Assembly (NCBI RefSeq): GCF_003991425.1
Contig: NZ_CP034346.1
Location: forward strand, 3,137,501-3,201,500
Direction: 5' to 3'
From: Paenibacillus lutimineralis
Lineage (GTDB): Bacteria; Bacillota; Bacilli; Paenibacillales; Paenibacillaceae
DNA: 64,000 bases
This document shows positions 7,811 to 16,847 of the stretch, piece by piece (positions within the stretch are counted from its first letter, which is position 1; each line of letters starts with the position of its first letter). The translations under genes and the position numbers were made by a program. Below the pieces are notes generated by a model. That model made no database searches. It was given only the letters and a program-made list of their open reading frames with translations, and was not told the origin of the DNA.

Positions 7811-8980
7811 TTGGAGCATAATGTGGATGTTGTCGTTCTCGGTGGAGGCATCGCGGGAAGCTGTATCACTAAGGCACTCGCGAACAAGCAGTGGGAGACG
7901 GCCTTGATCGACCGGCGGACCTTCCCACGTCATAAAGTTTGCGGGGAATTCCTTTCGCCAGAAGCCAAGAGCACGCTGCACGCTCTAGGATTAACCGAGA
8001 CAGTCGTGTCGCTTCTCCCGTCGCGGATTGAACGGGCTAAGATCATCTTCGAGCGGGGCGGTGAAGTCGAGCTTCCGATCCCTGGCGCTGCCTGGGGACT
8101 TAGCCGATACGTGATGGACGAGGCGTTGCATCGAGCCGCGTTGCAGGCTGGAGCACAGCTGCACCTATCGACCACGGTTACTGGAATTGAACAGCATGGA
8201 AAAGGTTATACCGTTCGAACGAAGCAGGGAACGGATACGAACCTGTTCCATGCCAGGACTGTCATTGCTGCCTGGGGAGCGAACTCGCGGATTACGAATG
8301 CAGGACGTCGACCGGATACAGCCGCTTCGTCCCAGAAAGCCTACATTGGCGTTAAAACCCATTATAACGGTTTAAAAATGGAGCCGGTGATTGAGATGTA
8401 TTTCTTCCACGGTGGATATTTAGGATTATGTCCGGTCGAGGATGGCAGCGTGAATGCTGCGGCGCTGCTTAACCGTAGCGAATTTGTGAAGGCGGGCAAA
8501 TCGGTGTTGTCCATTCTGGAAGCGGCGATTCAGCGCAACCGAAGACTCGCCGAGAGGCTTGCAACAGCTGTGCCCGTCTACGATACTCAAGCTGCCATTG
8601 CTCCCGTCTATCTCCAGCATAAGCCAGCGCCATGGGACGGGCTACCTCGGCTAGGCGACGCTGCCGCGATGATCGCTCCTCTGTGCGGTGACGGGATGTC
8701 AATGGCGCTGCGCTCGGCTGCATTATGCGCTCCGCTCGCCGACAGTTTTTTGCGGGGAAGCATTTCTTTACTGGAATGGGAACAACGCTATACGCAAACG
8801 ATCCGGCAGGAATTCGCCAGCCCTTTAAGATGGGGTAGCGTGCTGCAATGGCTCATGAGCAAGCCTACCGTTCAGCAGTTTCTGCCAAGTGCGGCCCGAT
8901 TTGCGCCTCTGCTGGCAAACGGTTTAGTTCGAGCGACAAGATTGAAGCCGCTAGAACCGCAGGAATTTTATACAAAGTGA
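7811..8980 (+). CDS. FAD-dependent oxidoreductase, geranylgeranyl-reductase-like
   Basis: 389-residue flavoprotein of the PHBH/geranylgeranyl reductase superfamily. The N-terminal dinucleotide motif VVVLGGGIAGSC and the KVCGEFLSPEA segment, with the family's Cys-Gly, are present. GDAAAMIAPLCGDGMSMA is the second FAD motif. Start TTG 7811 lies six bases after the methyltransferase stop, with GGAG upstream. Expected to hydroxylate or reduce the polyketide made by the upstream synthase; halogenation is unlikely since no halogenase WxWxIP motif is seen. Third and last gene of the cassette. Confidence 0.85.
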   Translation: MEHNVDVVVLGGGIAGSCITKALANKQWETALIDRRTFPRHKVCGEFLSPEAKSTLHALGLTETVVSLLPSRIERAKIIFERGGEVELPIPGAAWGLSRYVMDEALHRAALQAGAQLHLSTTVTGIEQHGKGYTVRTKQGTDTNLFHARTVIAAWGANSRITNAGRRPDTAASSQKAYIGVKTHYNGLKMEPVIEMYFFHGGYLGLCPVEDGSVNAAALLNRSEFVKAGKSVLSILEAAIQRNRRLAERLATAVPVYDTQAAIAPVYLQHKPAPWDGLPRLGDAAAMIAPLCGDGMSMALRSAALCAPLADSFLRGSISLLEWEQRYTQTIRQEFASPLRWGSVLQWLMSKPTVQQFLPSAARFAPLLANGLVRATRLKPLEPQEFYTK

Positions 8981-9314
8981 TGATTGAAATACAATTGAAC
9001 GATATACGCCGCTACATAGCCTCTTCTAAGTTTGTTGAACTTGGGAGAGGTTTTATGTTGCCAACTTTGTTTATTATATGGGGAAAAATAGGTTGTATGA
9101 AGGTAAGATGTAAACAAAACATCCGAACAAGCATTATATGCTGATAGATAGAGAAGTGTTCCTGATAGATTCATAAAAGTAGGGGACATGCTGGGGAGGT
9201 TTTGCCTATTTTCCTATAAATATACGAAAGCCTACCACAAAAAAAGATATTCACCTAGCTCAAGTACCTTCAGCATGAATACATTGGACTAATCATAATA
9301 GGAGGTGTTGATCA
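8981..9314. other. Intergenic region, no gene seen
   Basis: AT-rich. No convincing reading frame or hairpin was found. It must contain the promoter of the collagen-like gene, and an AGGAGGTG ribosome-binding site ends it. Confidence 0.5.
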
Positions 9315-10214
9315 TTGAGTTGTCTGAATAAGGAGCACTGCAAAAAGAGAAGGGTAATTCTCTGCCCCTCAAAGAAAAAGAGAAGAAAAGTGAAGGTAAT
9401 AAAAAAGATCGTTCAAGTTAGCTGCCCTCCGCCGAAAGTCAAAGTTGTAGCGCCAACTGGACCTCAGGGACCTCAGGGACCTCAGGGACCGCAAGGACCT
9501 CAAGGACCGCAAGGACCTCAGGGACCGCAAGGCCCACAAGGCCCACAAGGCCAGCAAGGACAACAAGGACAACAAGGACAACAAGGAGAAAAAGGACAAC
9601 AAGGAGAGAGAGGGCCACAAGGACCACAGGGGCCACAAGGACCACAGGGGCCACAAGGACCACAAGGACCACAAGGACCACAAGGACCGCAGGGGCCACA
9701 AGGGCCGCAGGGAGCAACAGGAGCACCGGGAACACCGGGAGCACCTGGCGGTCTAGCATCGTTCATGTTCCTCTGTAGTTCAGAACAGCAGACACTTGCA
9801 GGGGCACCAACGCCAGGAGGGAAAGGGCAGGCCGTATCATTTATGACTACGGACTCTGTTATTGTTGGACCAGGACTTTCATTTACATCTCCAACCAATA
9901 TCAATATCCTACAAACCGGTTTCTACAATATAAGTTGGCAAGTATTTCCGAGGGAAGGCAACACGGCATTTGCTTTATTTTTTGATCCGGATGGCGCAGG
10001 GCCAGCAACGGCAGCAATTGTCCCTTGCAGTAATTACGGTTCGGGTTCCGGTAACCAGACTTATCAGGGGCAAGTTGTCGCGCTCCTTACTGCAGGAGGA
10101 ATTCTCACATTAAACCGTAACGATAACACGGGTACTGTTACGATTCTGAATGCAATAGGCGGCGGCACGCCTGTGACAAGTGCATCTATCGTGATCGAGC
10201 AACTGGCAACGTAA
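9315..10214 (+). CDS. Collagen-like surface/exosporium protein (BclA-like)
   Basis: 299 residues in three parts. A basic N terminus (about 1-45) is rich in Cys and Lys ([12 protein letters not shown]). It is followed by about 30 uninterrupted Gly-X-Y triplets, mostly Gly-Pro-Gln with a central Gly-Gln-Gln/Glu-Lys block. A C-terminal globular domain of about 150 residues starts [11 protein letters not shown] and contains [10 protein letters not shown], like the C1q/TNF-like trimerisation heads of BclA-type exosporium glycoproteins. There is no classical signal peptide, as in spore-surface proteins assembled from the mother cell. Start TTG 9315 has AGGAGGTG six bases before. The triplet region would form a rod projecting from the spore and could carry glycans. 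Promoter class not identified. Confidence 0.85.
   Translation: MSCLNKEHCKKRRVILCPSKKKRRKVKVIKKIVQVSCPPPKVKVVAPTGPQGPQGPQGPQGPQGPQGPQGPQGPQGPQGQQGQQGQQGQQGEKGQQGERGPQGPQGPQGPQGPQGPQGPQGPQGPQGPQGPQGATGAPGTPGAPGGLASFMFLCSSEQQTLAGAPTPGGKGQAVSFMTTDSVIVGPGLSFTSPTNINILQTGFYNISWQVFPREGNTAFALFFDPDGAGPATAAIVPCSNYGSGSGNQTYQGQVVALLTAGGILTLNRNDNTGTVTILNAIGGGTPVTSASIVIEQLAT
9460..9750 (+). repeat. Collagen-encoding 9-base tandem repeat
   Basis: Tandem GGACCTCAG/GGACCGCAA/GGACCACAA units coding Gly-Pro-Gln. Synonymous variation clusters in blocks (CTCAG early, CCACAA late), suggesting local expansion by slippage. Confidence 0.85.
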
Positions 10215-10298
10215 GCCATAAATCAATAAATCCCAACTATAAACCAACTCATTTAGAATACGTTGAGATTGGCTTGATGAATTTAGAAAATCTGAGCT

Positions 10299-10365
10299 GG
10301 ACGACCACAAAATCAATTACAGGCTTGAAGTTCTTGTGAGTCTGAAGTTGATTGTAGGGTCGTCC
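10299..10365. terminator. Long hairpin after the collagen-like gene
   Basis: GGACGACC...AATCAATTACAG pairs with ...TTGATTGTAGGGTCGTCC across a 67-base inverted repeat. It lies 85 bases after the stop codon and has a weak T-tract (TTC), so it could be a terminator or an inserted palindrome. Confidence 0.5.
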
Positions 10366-10780
10366 TTCATACATATATATCAGTCCTTATTCAAGCGTTT
10401 TCGTCAGATCGACTCTCAGAACAGCTTGAATGAGCTAGTTTTATTCTATACTCTCTAGTAATGAAATAAACTAGAGGAATTAAAACCACATTCTAAGCAA
10501 ATTTCTTGATGCTATGTATGGTATAGCATAACAAGCGTTTTGATGACTCAATGCGATGCTGTAACAAATATTCTATAGGTGAACAATTCAAAAACGAATG
10601 AAGGCAGCGGGACGTTTCACTTTTACTTATGTTGGCAAAAACTGAAATATCCTGCAGCGAAACTTCGTTCATGTAATTCTAATGAATAAAAGGCAGCATT
10701 TTTTGCAATCGTACGGAAGTTCAGAATTTAAATGTATATCAGGAAAAGCACCAAAAGGACTCTTCAGGCCATATTGGTAG

Positions 10781-10894
10781 GAAACTCATTTTGACCATGT
10801 TGAATTTTTTCATAAAGCGTATGGTCCAGATGCAAGGAGTCTAGATCATGTGAAACCTCGCAATTGGCAATATAGTTATATGAATAGAGAATAA
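10781..10894 (+). pseudogene. Possible C-terminal gene remnant in 10366-11022
   Basis: After a stop codon, 37 codons read ETHFDHVEFFHKAYGP then RSLDHVKPRNWQYSYM before a stop. The composition looks protein-like but the family is not recognised. The rest of 10366-11022 is AT-rich with no reading frame of note. Confidence 0.25.
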
Positions 10895-11022
10895 AGTACA
10901 TTTTTTATCATCCGCTCGATGATATAATCTTATCTTGTAAAACAGAAACACACTATATTAAAGTTAAATAATGAATGATTCTTCTCACGATGAGCGAAAT
11001 TGGACAATGATCAGGAGGGCTT

Positions 11023-11619
11023 ATGAATATCGAAGAAATAAAGCAGATGATTAATTCTGGGGAAATGTATGATGATGCTGGGAAAGAAGTATCAGCACTT
11101 AGAGCACATGCGATATCAAGATGTCGGAAGTACAATCATAAAGTAAATACCAATGATGATTACGATATGTCCATTTTGAGAGAGTTATTTTCTGAAGTTG
11201 GGGGAAATGTGTATATCGAATCCAACTTCCGGTGCGAATTTGGTTTCAATATTTCTATCGGAAATGATGTTTATATCAATCATGACATGATCATTCTTGA
11301 CTGTAACGAAGTAAAGATCGGTAACGATGTCTATATCGGTCCTAGAGCCGGACTATATGCAGCAAACCATGCTGAAGATCCTTATGAACGTGCAGACAAA
11401 GGGGTGTATTCCGCACCCATAATACTGGAAGACAATGTATGGCTTGGTGGTGATGTTAAGATTACGCAGGGTGTGACCATCGGTAAAAATAGTATTATCG
11501 GAGCAGGAAGTGTTGTCACTAAAGATATTCCCCCTAATTCTATTGCTGCCGGAATTCCGTGTAAAGTGATCAGACCGATCCGATTTTCTGACCATCCATG
11601 GAAAAGACCCTCGATTTAA
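11023..11619 (+). CDS. Maltose/galactoside O-acetyltransferase family (hexapeptide repeat)
   Basis: 198-residue left-handed beta-helix acetyltransferase. The N-terminal helical segment has the Mac domain look (MINSGEMYDDAGKE). The hexapeptide turns run from VYIESNFRCEFGFNISIG to the C terminus, with the catalytic His in YAANHAEDP and the acetyl-CoA-binding IGAGSVVTKDIPPNSIAAG loop. ATG 11023 has AGGAGGGC upstream. It transfers acetyl from acetyl-CoA to a sugar hydroxyl in the cytoplasm; the natural acceptor of such enzymes is usually unclear. Single gene. Confidence 0.9.
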   Translation: MNIEEIKQMINSGEMYDDAGKEVSALRAHAISRCRKYNHKVNTNDDYDMSILRELFSEVGGNVYIESNFRCEFGFNISIGNDVYINHDMIILDCNEVKIGNDVYIGPRAGLYAANHAEDPYERADKGVYSAPIILEDNVWLGGDVKITQGVTIGKNSIIGAGSVVTKDIPPNSIAAGIPCKVIRPIRFSDHPWKRPSI

Positions 11620-11709
11620 CCTAAAATAGTAATTGTTCAAAGGGGAGATCCTTTTCGGCGATTCGCCTGCTTTTAAATTTGCGATACCATTAATATTGAG
11701 GTGGTAAAA

Positions 11710-12327
11710 TTGGAAGTTAAGTGGCTTGAATGGGCAAAGCATCTGCAGTCTATAGCACAAGCGGGGTTAACCTACTCAAAAGATCCATTTGATTTAGAAA
11801 GATTTCAGCAGATACGAGATATCAGCGTAGAAATTATGTCGAAGTATACAAGTACAGAAATGAAATTAATCAAAGACCTTTTTGCAAATGAAACTGGCTA
11901 TGCCACACCCAAAGTTGATATTAGAGCCGTAATATTTAAAGATGATCAAATACTCATGGTAAGAGAAAAAATGGACGGGAGGTGGGCTCTACCTGGTGGG
12001 TGGGCTGATATTGGTCTATCTCCAAGTGAAGTAGCAGTAAAGGAAGCAAAAGAGGAGTCTGGGTTTGATGTGAGAGCTATAAGACTGTTAGCAGTGCATG
12101 ACAAAAAACTCCACCCGCATCCTCCTTCAGCTTATCATGTATATAAGCTCTTTATACAGTGTGAAATTGTTGGTGGGCAAGCTGCTATAGGTGCAGAAAC
12201 AAGTGAAGTTAAATTCTTTTGTGAAAATAATCTACCTGATGAACTATCTATTGAAAGGAATACGGAATCGCAGATAAGAATGGCCTTTAATCTTAGCAGG
12301 AAGAAAGGGCGCGTGGAGTGTGACTAA
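11710..12327 (+). CDS. Nudix hydrolase (ADP-ribose pyrophosphatase-like)
   Basis: About 205 residues. The N-terminal 65-residue helical extension is that of the YjhB-type Nudix group; the catalytic Nudix box is GGWADIGLSPSEVAVKEAKEE, matching Gx5Ex7REUxEE with a Lys in place of Arg. The TTG at 11710 has GAGGTGG five bases before; a GTG at 11701 is the alternative. It hydrolyses nucleoside diphosphate-linked substrates with Mg2+; the substrate is not readable. In-frame codons after the stop (12328-12450) look like a different gene's tail, so the stop itself is genuine. Confidence 0.85.
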   Translation: MEVKWLEWAKHLQSIAQAGLTYSKDPFDLERFQQIRDISVEIMSKYTSTEMKLIKDLFANETGYATPKVDIRAVIFKDDQILMVREKMDGRWALPGGWADIGLSPSEVAVKEAKEESGFDVRAIRLLAVHDKKLHPHPPSAYHVYKLFIQCEIVGGQAAIGAETSEVKFFCENNLPDELSIERNTESQIRMAFNLSRKKGRVECD

Positions 12328-12450
12328 TCGATAGTCGGACAACCGCAATCGGCCATATTGATCGTATTGGTTAGTCCCGTAACAGCGGTTTTTGTCGCTT
12401 TCAGTATTATAGATTTGCTTGGCACGATCCAAAGGCCAGATGTAAGGTAG
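12328..12450 (+). pseudogene. C-terminal remnant of a membrane protein
   Basis: Directly after the Nudix stop, 40 open codons end in a hydrophobic stretch SAILIVLVSPVTAVFVAF followed by SIIDLLGTIQRPDVR and a TAG. It looks like the last transmembrane helix and tail of a lost membrane protein. No start codon or ribosome-binding site serves it. Confidence 0.35.
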
Positions 12451-12474
12451 AAGTAGAAATAGGAGAAGGTGACG

Positions 12475-13425
12475 ATGGCAAACATTAAAGAAATCGCAAA
12501 GCGTGCCGGCGTGTCCGTATCGACGGTTTCAAGGGTGTTGAATCAACATCCTTACGTGTCGGATTTGAAGCGAGCAGCTGTACAACGTGTGATTGATGAA
12601 CTGGACTATACCCCTAACCGATTAGCTGTCGATTTAATTCGCAAGGAAACAAGAAGTATCGGTGTGATCATGCCGTACAACAACAATCAAGCATTTGATC
12701 AATTGCTTCATGGCGTACTTAATCGATCGGTTGAGCTTGATTATACCGTGGTGATTCTGCCCACCAAGTACGATCCGGATAAAGAGCTCAGTTACTTAAA
12801 TATGCTGAAAAATAAACTACTGGATGGAATCATCATTACCTCTCGTTCGAACACTTGGGATGCAATTCTTCCATATACCAAATATGGGACAATCGTGGCC
12901 TGCGAGTTTTCGGATCATCCTGAGATTGGCTGTGCTTACATGGATCGATATGAATCTTATGTAAATACATTTCAATTGTTAAAAGATAAAGGGCATTCCC
13001 AAGTCGCTTTTACAACAGCAAGAGGAGAAGAGAGCAATAGTACGAAGCTGACGATAAAAGCGTATCAGAATATCTTTGGCGATCTGCCGTCGGAATACCA
13101 TATCAGGGACTGCTACAGTATTGATGACGGGGTAAGAGCTGCTCAACAACTGCTTCATTTAGATCCAAGACCAACTGCAGTTTACGCGAACGGCGACGAG
13201 GTTGCGTCAGGCATCTATCAGCACGCGAGAAGCCTACAGCTGAGAGTCCCGGAGGATCTGGCGATTATCGGCCAAGAAAACCAGCCTGTTGGAATTGGGT
13301 TGAGCTTATCAACGGTTGATCATCAATTAGTGAAAGTGGGAGAACAAGCTTTTGATCTAACAATGAACAGATCTAAGGATAAGATAGAGATTCCGTATCA
13401 AATTATTGTACGGCACACTACATAA
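12475..13425 (+). CDS. LacI family transcriptional regulator
   Basis: 316 residues. The helix-turn-helix MANIKEIAKRAGVSVSTVSR and hinge region PNRLAVDLIRK are textbook LacI; a periplasmic-binding-like effector domain follows, with RSIGVIMPY and the C-terminal STVDHQLVKVGEQAF. ATG 12475 has AGGAGAAGG upstream. It stands alone without an adjacent sugar-uptake operon, so its targets are probably elsewhere. The effector is unknown. Confidence 0.92.
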   Translation: MANIKEIAKRAGVSVSTVSRVLNQHPYVSDLKRAAVQRVIDELDYTPNRLAVDLIRKETRSIGVIMPYNNNQAFDQLLHGVLNRSVELDYTVVILPTKYDPDKELSYLNMLKNKLLDGIIITSRSNTWDAILPYTKYGTIVACEFSDHPEIGCAYMDRYESYVNTFQLLKDKGHSQVAFTTARGEESNSTKLTIKAYQNIFGDLPSEYHIRDCYSIDDGVRAAQQLLHLDPRPTAVYANGDEVASGIYQHARSLQLRVPEDLAIIGQENQPVGIGLSLSTVDHQLVKVGEQAFDLTMNRSKDKIEIPYQIIVRHTT

Positions 13426-13554
13426 CGAATTCGCCTAGTTCTTCACAATCTATTAAGGTGGCACGGCGGGAGCGGAAATAAAAAAGTTAAGATTGACCTA
13501 TATTTTTACGTATGGGAAAATAATGGTAACTTAAAAATGAAAGGAAAACAATGC

Positions 13555-14931
13555 ATGAGCAACCCTTTCCAATTCATTCCTATTCGTCAACTTGCAGATA
13601 AGTTTCCGGAAGGCTCTTGGTGGGCGAAGTTTTATCAGGATTTTAGTGACGAGCAACTTGCAGCTTATTATGAAGGGGATTTGACGCTGCCTTCTCTCAA
13701 TCTGGATTGGGAGGAGCCTTTTCCGCAACAAAAAGAGGTAATCATCATTTTTATTGATGGAAATTTTACCGTAGACAATCTCTATAATAAAGAAACTGAT
13801 GGCGCCATAGGGCTTATGGTGACCGGTAATTTGAGTGCAAAAAATATAGCTGTAGGCGGTCAGGAAATTTATGTTTCGGGCAATCTGATGATTCAGGAAA
13901 TATTGTGCGGTTCCTATAATCATGGGGAAACGATCGTTAAAGGTGATCTCAGCGCTGCGGTTTTAGTTCAGGATGACGAGTACAACCTCAAAGTAGGCGG
14001 GCAAAAATCAATCGCATGCATCGTTAATGTGTGGGAGGGGGACGGCGTATTTCAGGAGCTTCCGGTGGGCATTCATGAAGTGTTGGTCGATGAAGTTTTT
14101 CTGGATATGGAAGAGGAGGATTCTAGCTTTTCTTTTGTCACTCTAGTGACCCTTATTGAAGAAGGGAGTTCCCCATTAAAAAAAATAGATGAATCGCTCA
14201 CGAAAAAGGAAGCAATTCATTTATATTTTACCCGTAACACGATCAATGAGGAAAATATATTGAAATTAACTCAGTCTATATTAATACCGAATGACAAGCC
14301 ATCTTTTGATTTTCAGGAGGACGGCGTATTTTTCAAAGTTCAGCAGGAGCATATTGATGCTGACGGAGATCAACGGGATCTCAGCGTTTATATGAAAGAT
14401 AACCAGCATCACTATTATATTTGGGTGGAGAAAGATCATTCCGTTGGTTTGTTGAGGAGAACCGTAGATGAAGGGTCTGAGTGGGAGGACATTACAGAAG
14501 AGTCTCAGGAAGAACTATCAGAGATTAGCGATTGCTGGACGATGCTGCTGACCTGCGTTAATATGGCTGAGCTTTATTTGCGCAAGATTGAGGTACAGGA
14601 TGTGCAAGACATTTTGCAGTATCCTGTAATTCAAGCATTATCTTTGGAAGAGGCGGAGAATGACGGATTCTGGGACGGCTCAAAATGTTACACCTTCCGT
14701 CAAGCGCGTACAGACGAAGATGGAGACTACTTACATGCTCGAATTGAGATCCAGACTCCTGATGGAGCGTATTATTTTTATACACTGGACAATGGAACTT
14801 ATGTTTCCCGGCATTATCAGCCGCCCAATCAATATGGCATGCAGGACTTGTCCTATTTGGACCTTAGGCGCTGGGAAGCATCAGAGCAGTATTTTGCAAG
14901 ATTCAAACAATTTATTGCTCAGAAGATATAA
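13555..14931 (+). CDS. Bactofilin-like (polymer-forming) protein of unknown function
   Basis: 458 residues. Residues about 60-150 contain the right-handed beta-helix pattern of polymer-forming proteins (IIIFIDGNFTVDNLYN, GLMVTGNLSAKNIAVGG, IYVSGNLMIQEILCG, GETIVKGDLSAAVLV), in which each turn repeats a G(N/D)L step. The remainder is acidic with no recognised domain. ATG 13555 has AAAGGAAA; a second ATG lies six codons upstream. Large acidic proteins with such repeats occur among immunity-type proteins of polymorphic toxin loci and also as free-standing proteins; neither role can be decided here. Isolated gene. Confidence 0.55.
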   Translation: MSNPFQFIPIRQLADKFPEGSWWAKFYQDFSDEQLAAYYEGDLTLPSLNLDWEEPFPQQKEVIIIFIDGNFTVDNLYNKETDGAIGLMVTGNLSAKNIAVGGQEIYVSGNLMIQEILCGSYNHGETIVKGDLSAAVLVQDDEYNLKVGGQKSIACIVNVWEGDGVFQELPVGIHEVLVDEVFLDMEEEDSSFSFVTLVTLIEEGSSPLKKIDESLTKKEAIHLYFTRNTINEENILKLTQSILIPNDKPSFDFQEDGVFFKVQQEHIDADGDQRDLSVYMKDNQHHYYIWVEKDHSVGLLRRTVDEGSEWEDITEESQEELSEISDCWTMLLTCVNMAELYLRKIEVQDVQDILQYPVIQALSLEEAENDGFWDGSKCYTFRQARTDEDGDYLHARIEIQTPDGAYYFYTLDNGTYVSRHYQPPNQYGMQDLSYLDLRRWEASEQYFARFKQFIAQKI

Positions 14932-15011
14932 GTCTTTCCCTCTGGAAGATTCGAGTATGGAGAAAATATTCTAGGTGCAGCTCTTAGTCTTTAAAAATAA
15001 CAGTAATTAAA

Positions 15012-15057
15012 ACGCGGCTGTCGGCATGATCGACAGCCGCGTTGTGCTAACTGGCAG
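15012..15057. repeat. Dispersed hairpin with CTAACTGGCAG tail (copy 2)
   Basis: ACGCGGCTGTCG pairs perfectly with CGACAGCCGCGT, followed by GTGCTAACTGGCAG. The stem differs from the copy at 37084-37109 by paired changes. It can also terminate transcription from either side. Confidence 0.65.
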
Positions 15058-15124
15058 ATTTGTTGAATCAGGTGTACAACCAGCAAGATCAAGATAATTA
15101 TTTTGAATGGCTGCCTTTAGCTTG

Positions 15125-16240
15125 TTATTTGAAAATTCTAGGAACTCTCTGACTCAAGTTACAAGCAACTTCAAATGATATAGTTCCCAACATATCTGCC
15201 ACATCATCTAATGATATAAAATGATTTCCTTGACCTCCATAAACTACTACCTCATCACCAATATTTACACCCATAATATCAGTTACATCGATCATACAAA
15301 AATCCATACATATTCTACCGAAAACAGGAGCCTTTTGTCCGTGAATAAGAACGTAAGCCATACCAGATAATTGTCTCGAATATCCATCCCCATACCCAAT
15401 TGGAATAGTTGCAATAACTGCTTTACCTCTTTCAATTTTAGTTGCTCCATATGATATACCATACCCTTTCTCAAATGTTTGGATATGGATGACTTTTGTT
15501 TTTAACTGCATTACTTGTCTAAGCTTAACCTTTGCCTTATTCACCTCTTTGGATGGATAAAGACCATACATTGAAATTCCGATTCGAACCATATCGTAGG
15601 TCATATTTGGATTTTCGATAGTTGCAGCACTATTTGCAATATGAAGTAGGGGAATAGAAACTTTTCGTTGATCCAATTCTTCCAATAAACTTTCCCATCG
15701 CTTCTTTTGTTTTTCTGCATACCATTTGTCAGCTTCATCTGCGGTAGCAAAATGTGAGAATACTCCTTCTAGATAGATCCCCTCCAATTTTGAAACGATA
15801 TCGATAAAATCACTTGCTTCTTCTGCTTGCAGTCCCAATCGTCCCATTCCTGTATCCACCTTGACGTGAACCTTTGCCTTTTTCCCTAAGATCTGCCCAG
15901 ACTTTGATAAAGATTCTGCATGTTTCATATCAAAAATTGATTGTGTTAAATCCCAATACACAACAAGATTCGATGCTGAAGGAGGTGTATATCCAAGTAT
16001 AAGTATAGGTGCTTGAATGTCTGATTTTCGTATTTCAATGGCTTCTTCTAAACTAGCCACCGCTAAATAATCCACTCCACTATCAATCGCTTTTTTGGAA
16101 ACCTCGACAGCACCATGTCCATAACCATTCGCTTTTACTACTGCCATTATTTTTGTTGAGTTAGGTATTATTCTTCGAAATTCACAAATATTATGTGAAA
16201 TATTACTAAGGCTAATTTCAGCCCATATTGGTCTATACAT
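15125..16240 (-). CDS. alr: Alanine racemase
   Basis: 371-residue fold-type III PLP enzyme interconverting L- and D-alanine for peptidoglycan. The PLP lysine motif VVKANGYGHG lies at about residue 36, VDTGMGRLG is the middle signature, RIGISMYGLYP is in the core, and the C-terminal beta domain carries the FGRICMDFCMIDVT catalytic-Tyr-side segment. Two ATGs are adjacent; the second (16240) gives the MYRPIWAEISLSNI start with GAGGAG upstream. Lower GC than the neighbours and divergent from the phosphonate operon. Probably a second, accessory racemase since such genomes carry another with acpS; that is inference. Confidence 0.93.
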   Translation of the reverse strand: MYRPIWAEISLSNISHNICEFRRIIPNSTKIMAVVKANGYGHGAVEVSKKAIDSGVDYLAVASLEEAIEIRKSDIQAPILILGYTPPSASNLVVYWDLTQSIFDMKHAESLSKSGQILGKKAKVHVKVDTGMGRLGLQAEEASDFIDIVSKLEGIYLEGVFSHFATADEADKWYAEKQKKRWESLLEELDQRKVSIPLLHIANSAATIENPNMTYDMVRIGISMYGLYPSKEVNKAKVKLRQVMQLKTKVIHIQTFEKGYGISYGATKIERGKAVIATIPIGYGDGYSRQLSGMAYVLIHGQKAPVFGRICMDFCMIDVTDIMGVNIGDEVVVYGGQGNHFISLDDVADMLGTISFEVACNLSQRVPRIFK

Positions 16241-16634
16241 CATATCTCCTCACTTTGATTTTATATTTTAGCAATCTTCAACAGAGCCTTCCATAAGCTT
16301 AAAATAGTTAAATACTGCATTCGCCCCTTGCTAAAATTTTTACATATCTACACCAATCCCAAAAGGTCCACACAATATGTATTTTTACGGTCTTGTGGTA
16401 GGGTGTGTAACTATAAAGATTGTCTTTGAATAATTGAAAAATCCGGAGAAGTTATAGGTATGAAAGAGACGATTACTATTTATTCCTTTTGTAAAATGTC
16501 AACAACTTAAAGGATTTACGAGAAGATTTAATAAAACATATTTCTCCATTAGGATGGGAGCATATCAACTATTTCCTTAGCGTTGTAATTCGCGTTTTGT
16601 TTGTGGTATTCCAATTAAAAAAATAAAGCAGGCT

Positions 16635-16709
16635 CCTACGGTTAAGGCGCACGCCCTTAACGTAAACCGTAGGCGCGACTAAGCGCACCGTGATAGGTGC
16701 CTTTTTTTT
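16635..16709 (+). promoter_or_regulatory. Structured leader with intrinsic terminator upstream of the phosphonate operon
   Basis: A long stem (CCTACGGTTAAGG at 16635-16647 with CCTTAACG...CCGTAGG ending 16673) is followed by a terminator hairpin GCACC-GTGATA-GGTGC (16685-16700) and eight T residues. It lies 139 bases before the first operon gene, and no + strand gene lies between it and the divergently transcribed racemase. A terminator in that place fits leader attenuation. I do not recognise a known riboswitch class. The rest of 16244-16847 shows no gene. Confidence 0.5.
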
Positions 16710-16847
16710 GTTTTCTGGATTGTTATCGAAATGAAATTCCGGCGATAGCGATTGTATTTTTCCTTTATGGGAAATTAGTCTATACAGCAGGGCATTTAGA
16801 TGAATATGCTCTTTGTATCTGTATCCCAACATGAGAAGAGGATGTCA

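Noticed and set aside
9460..9750. Regular repeats resembling a CRISPR array
   Set aside because: The units are 9 bases, in frame, and encode Gly-X-Y triplets; there are no unique spacers.
9369..9904. Long open frames on the minus strand opposite the collagen-like gene
   Set aside because: They are low-complexity mirror images of the Gly-Pro-Gln repeat (Leu/Trp/Pro/Cys repeats) without start signals.
16635..16709. Known riboswitch (fluoride, ZTP, preQ1, c-di-GMP, Mn) in the leader
   Set aside because: The conserved core sequences I know for these classes are not present; kept only as an unnamed structured leader.
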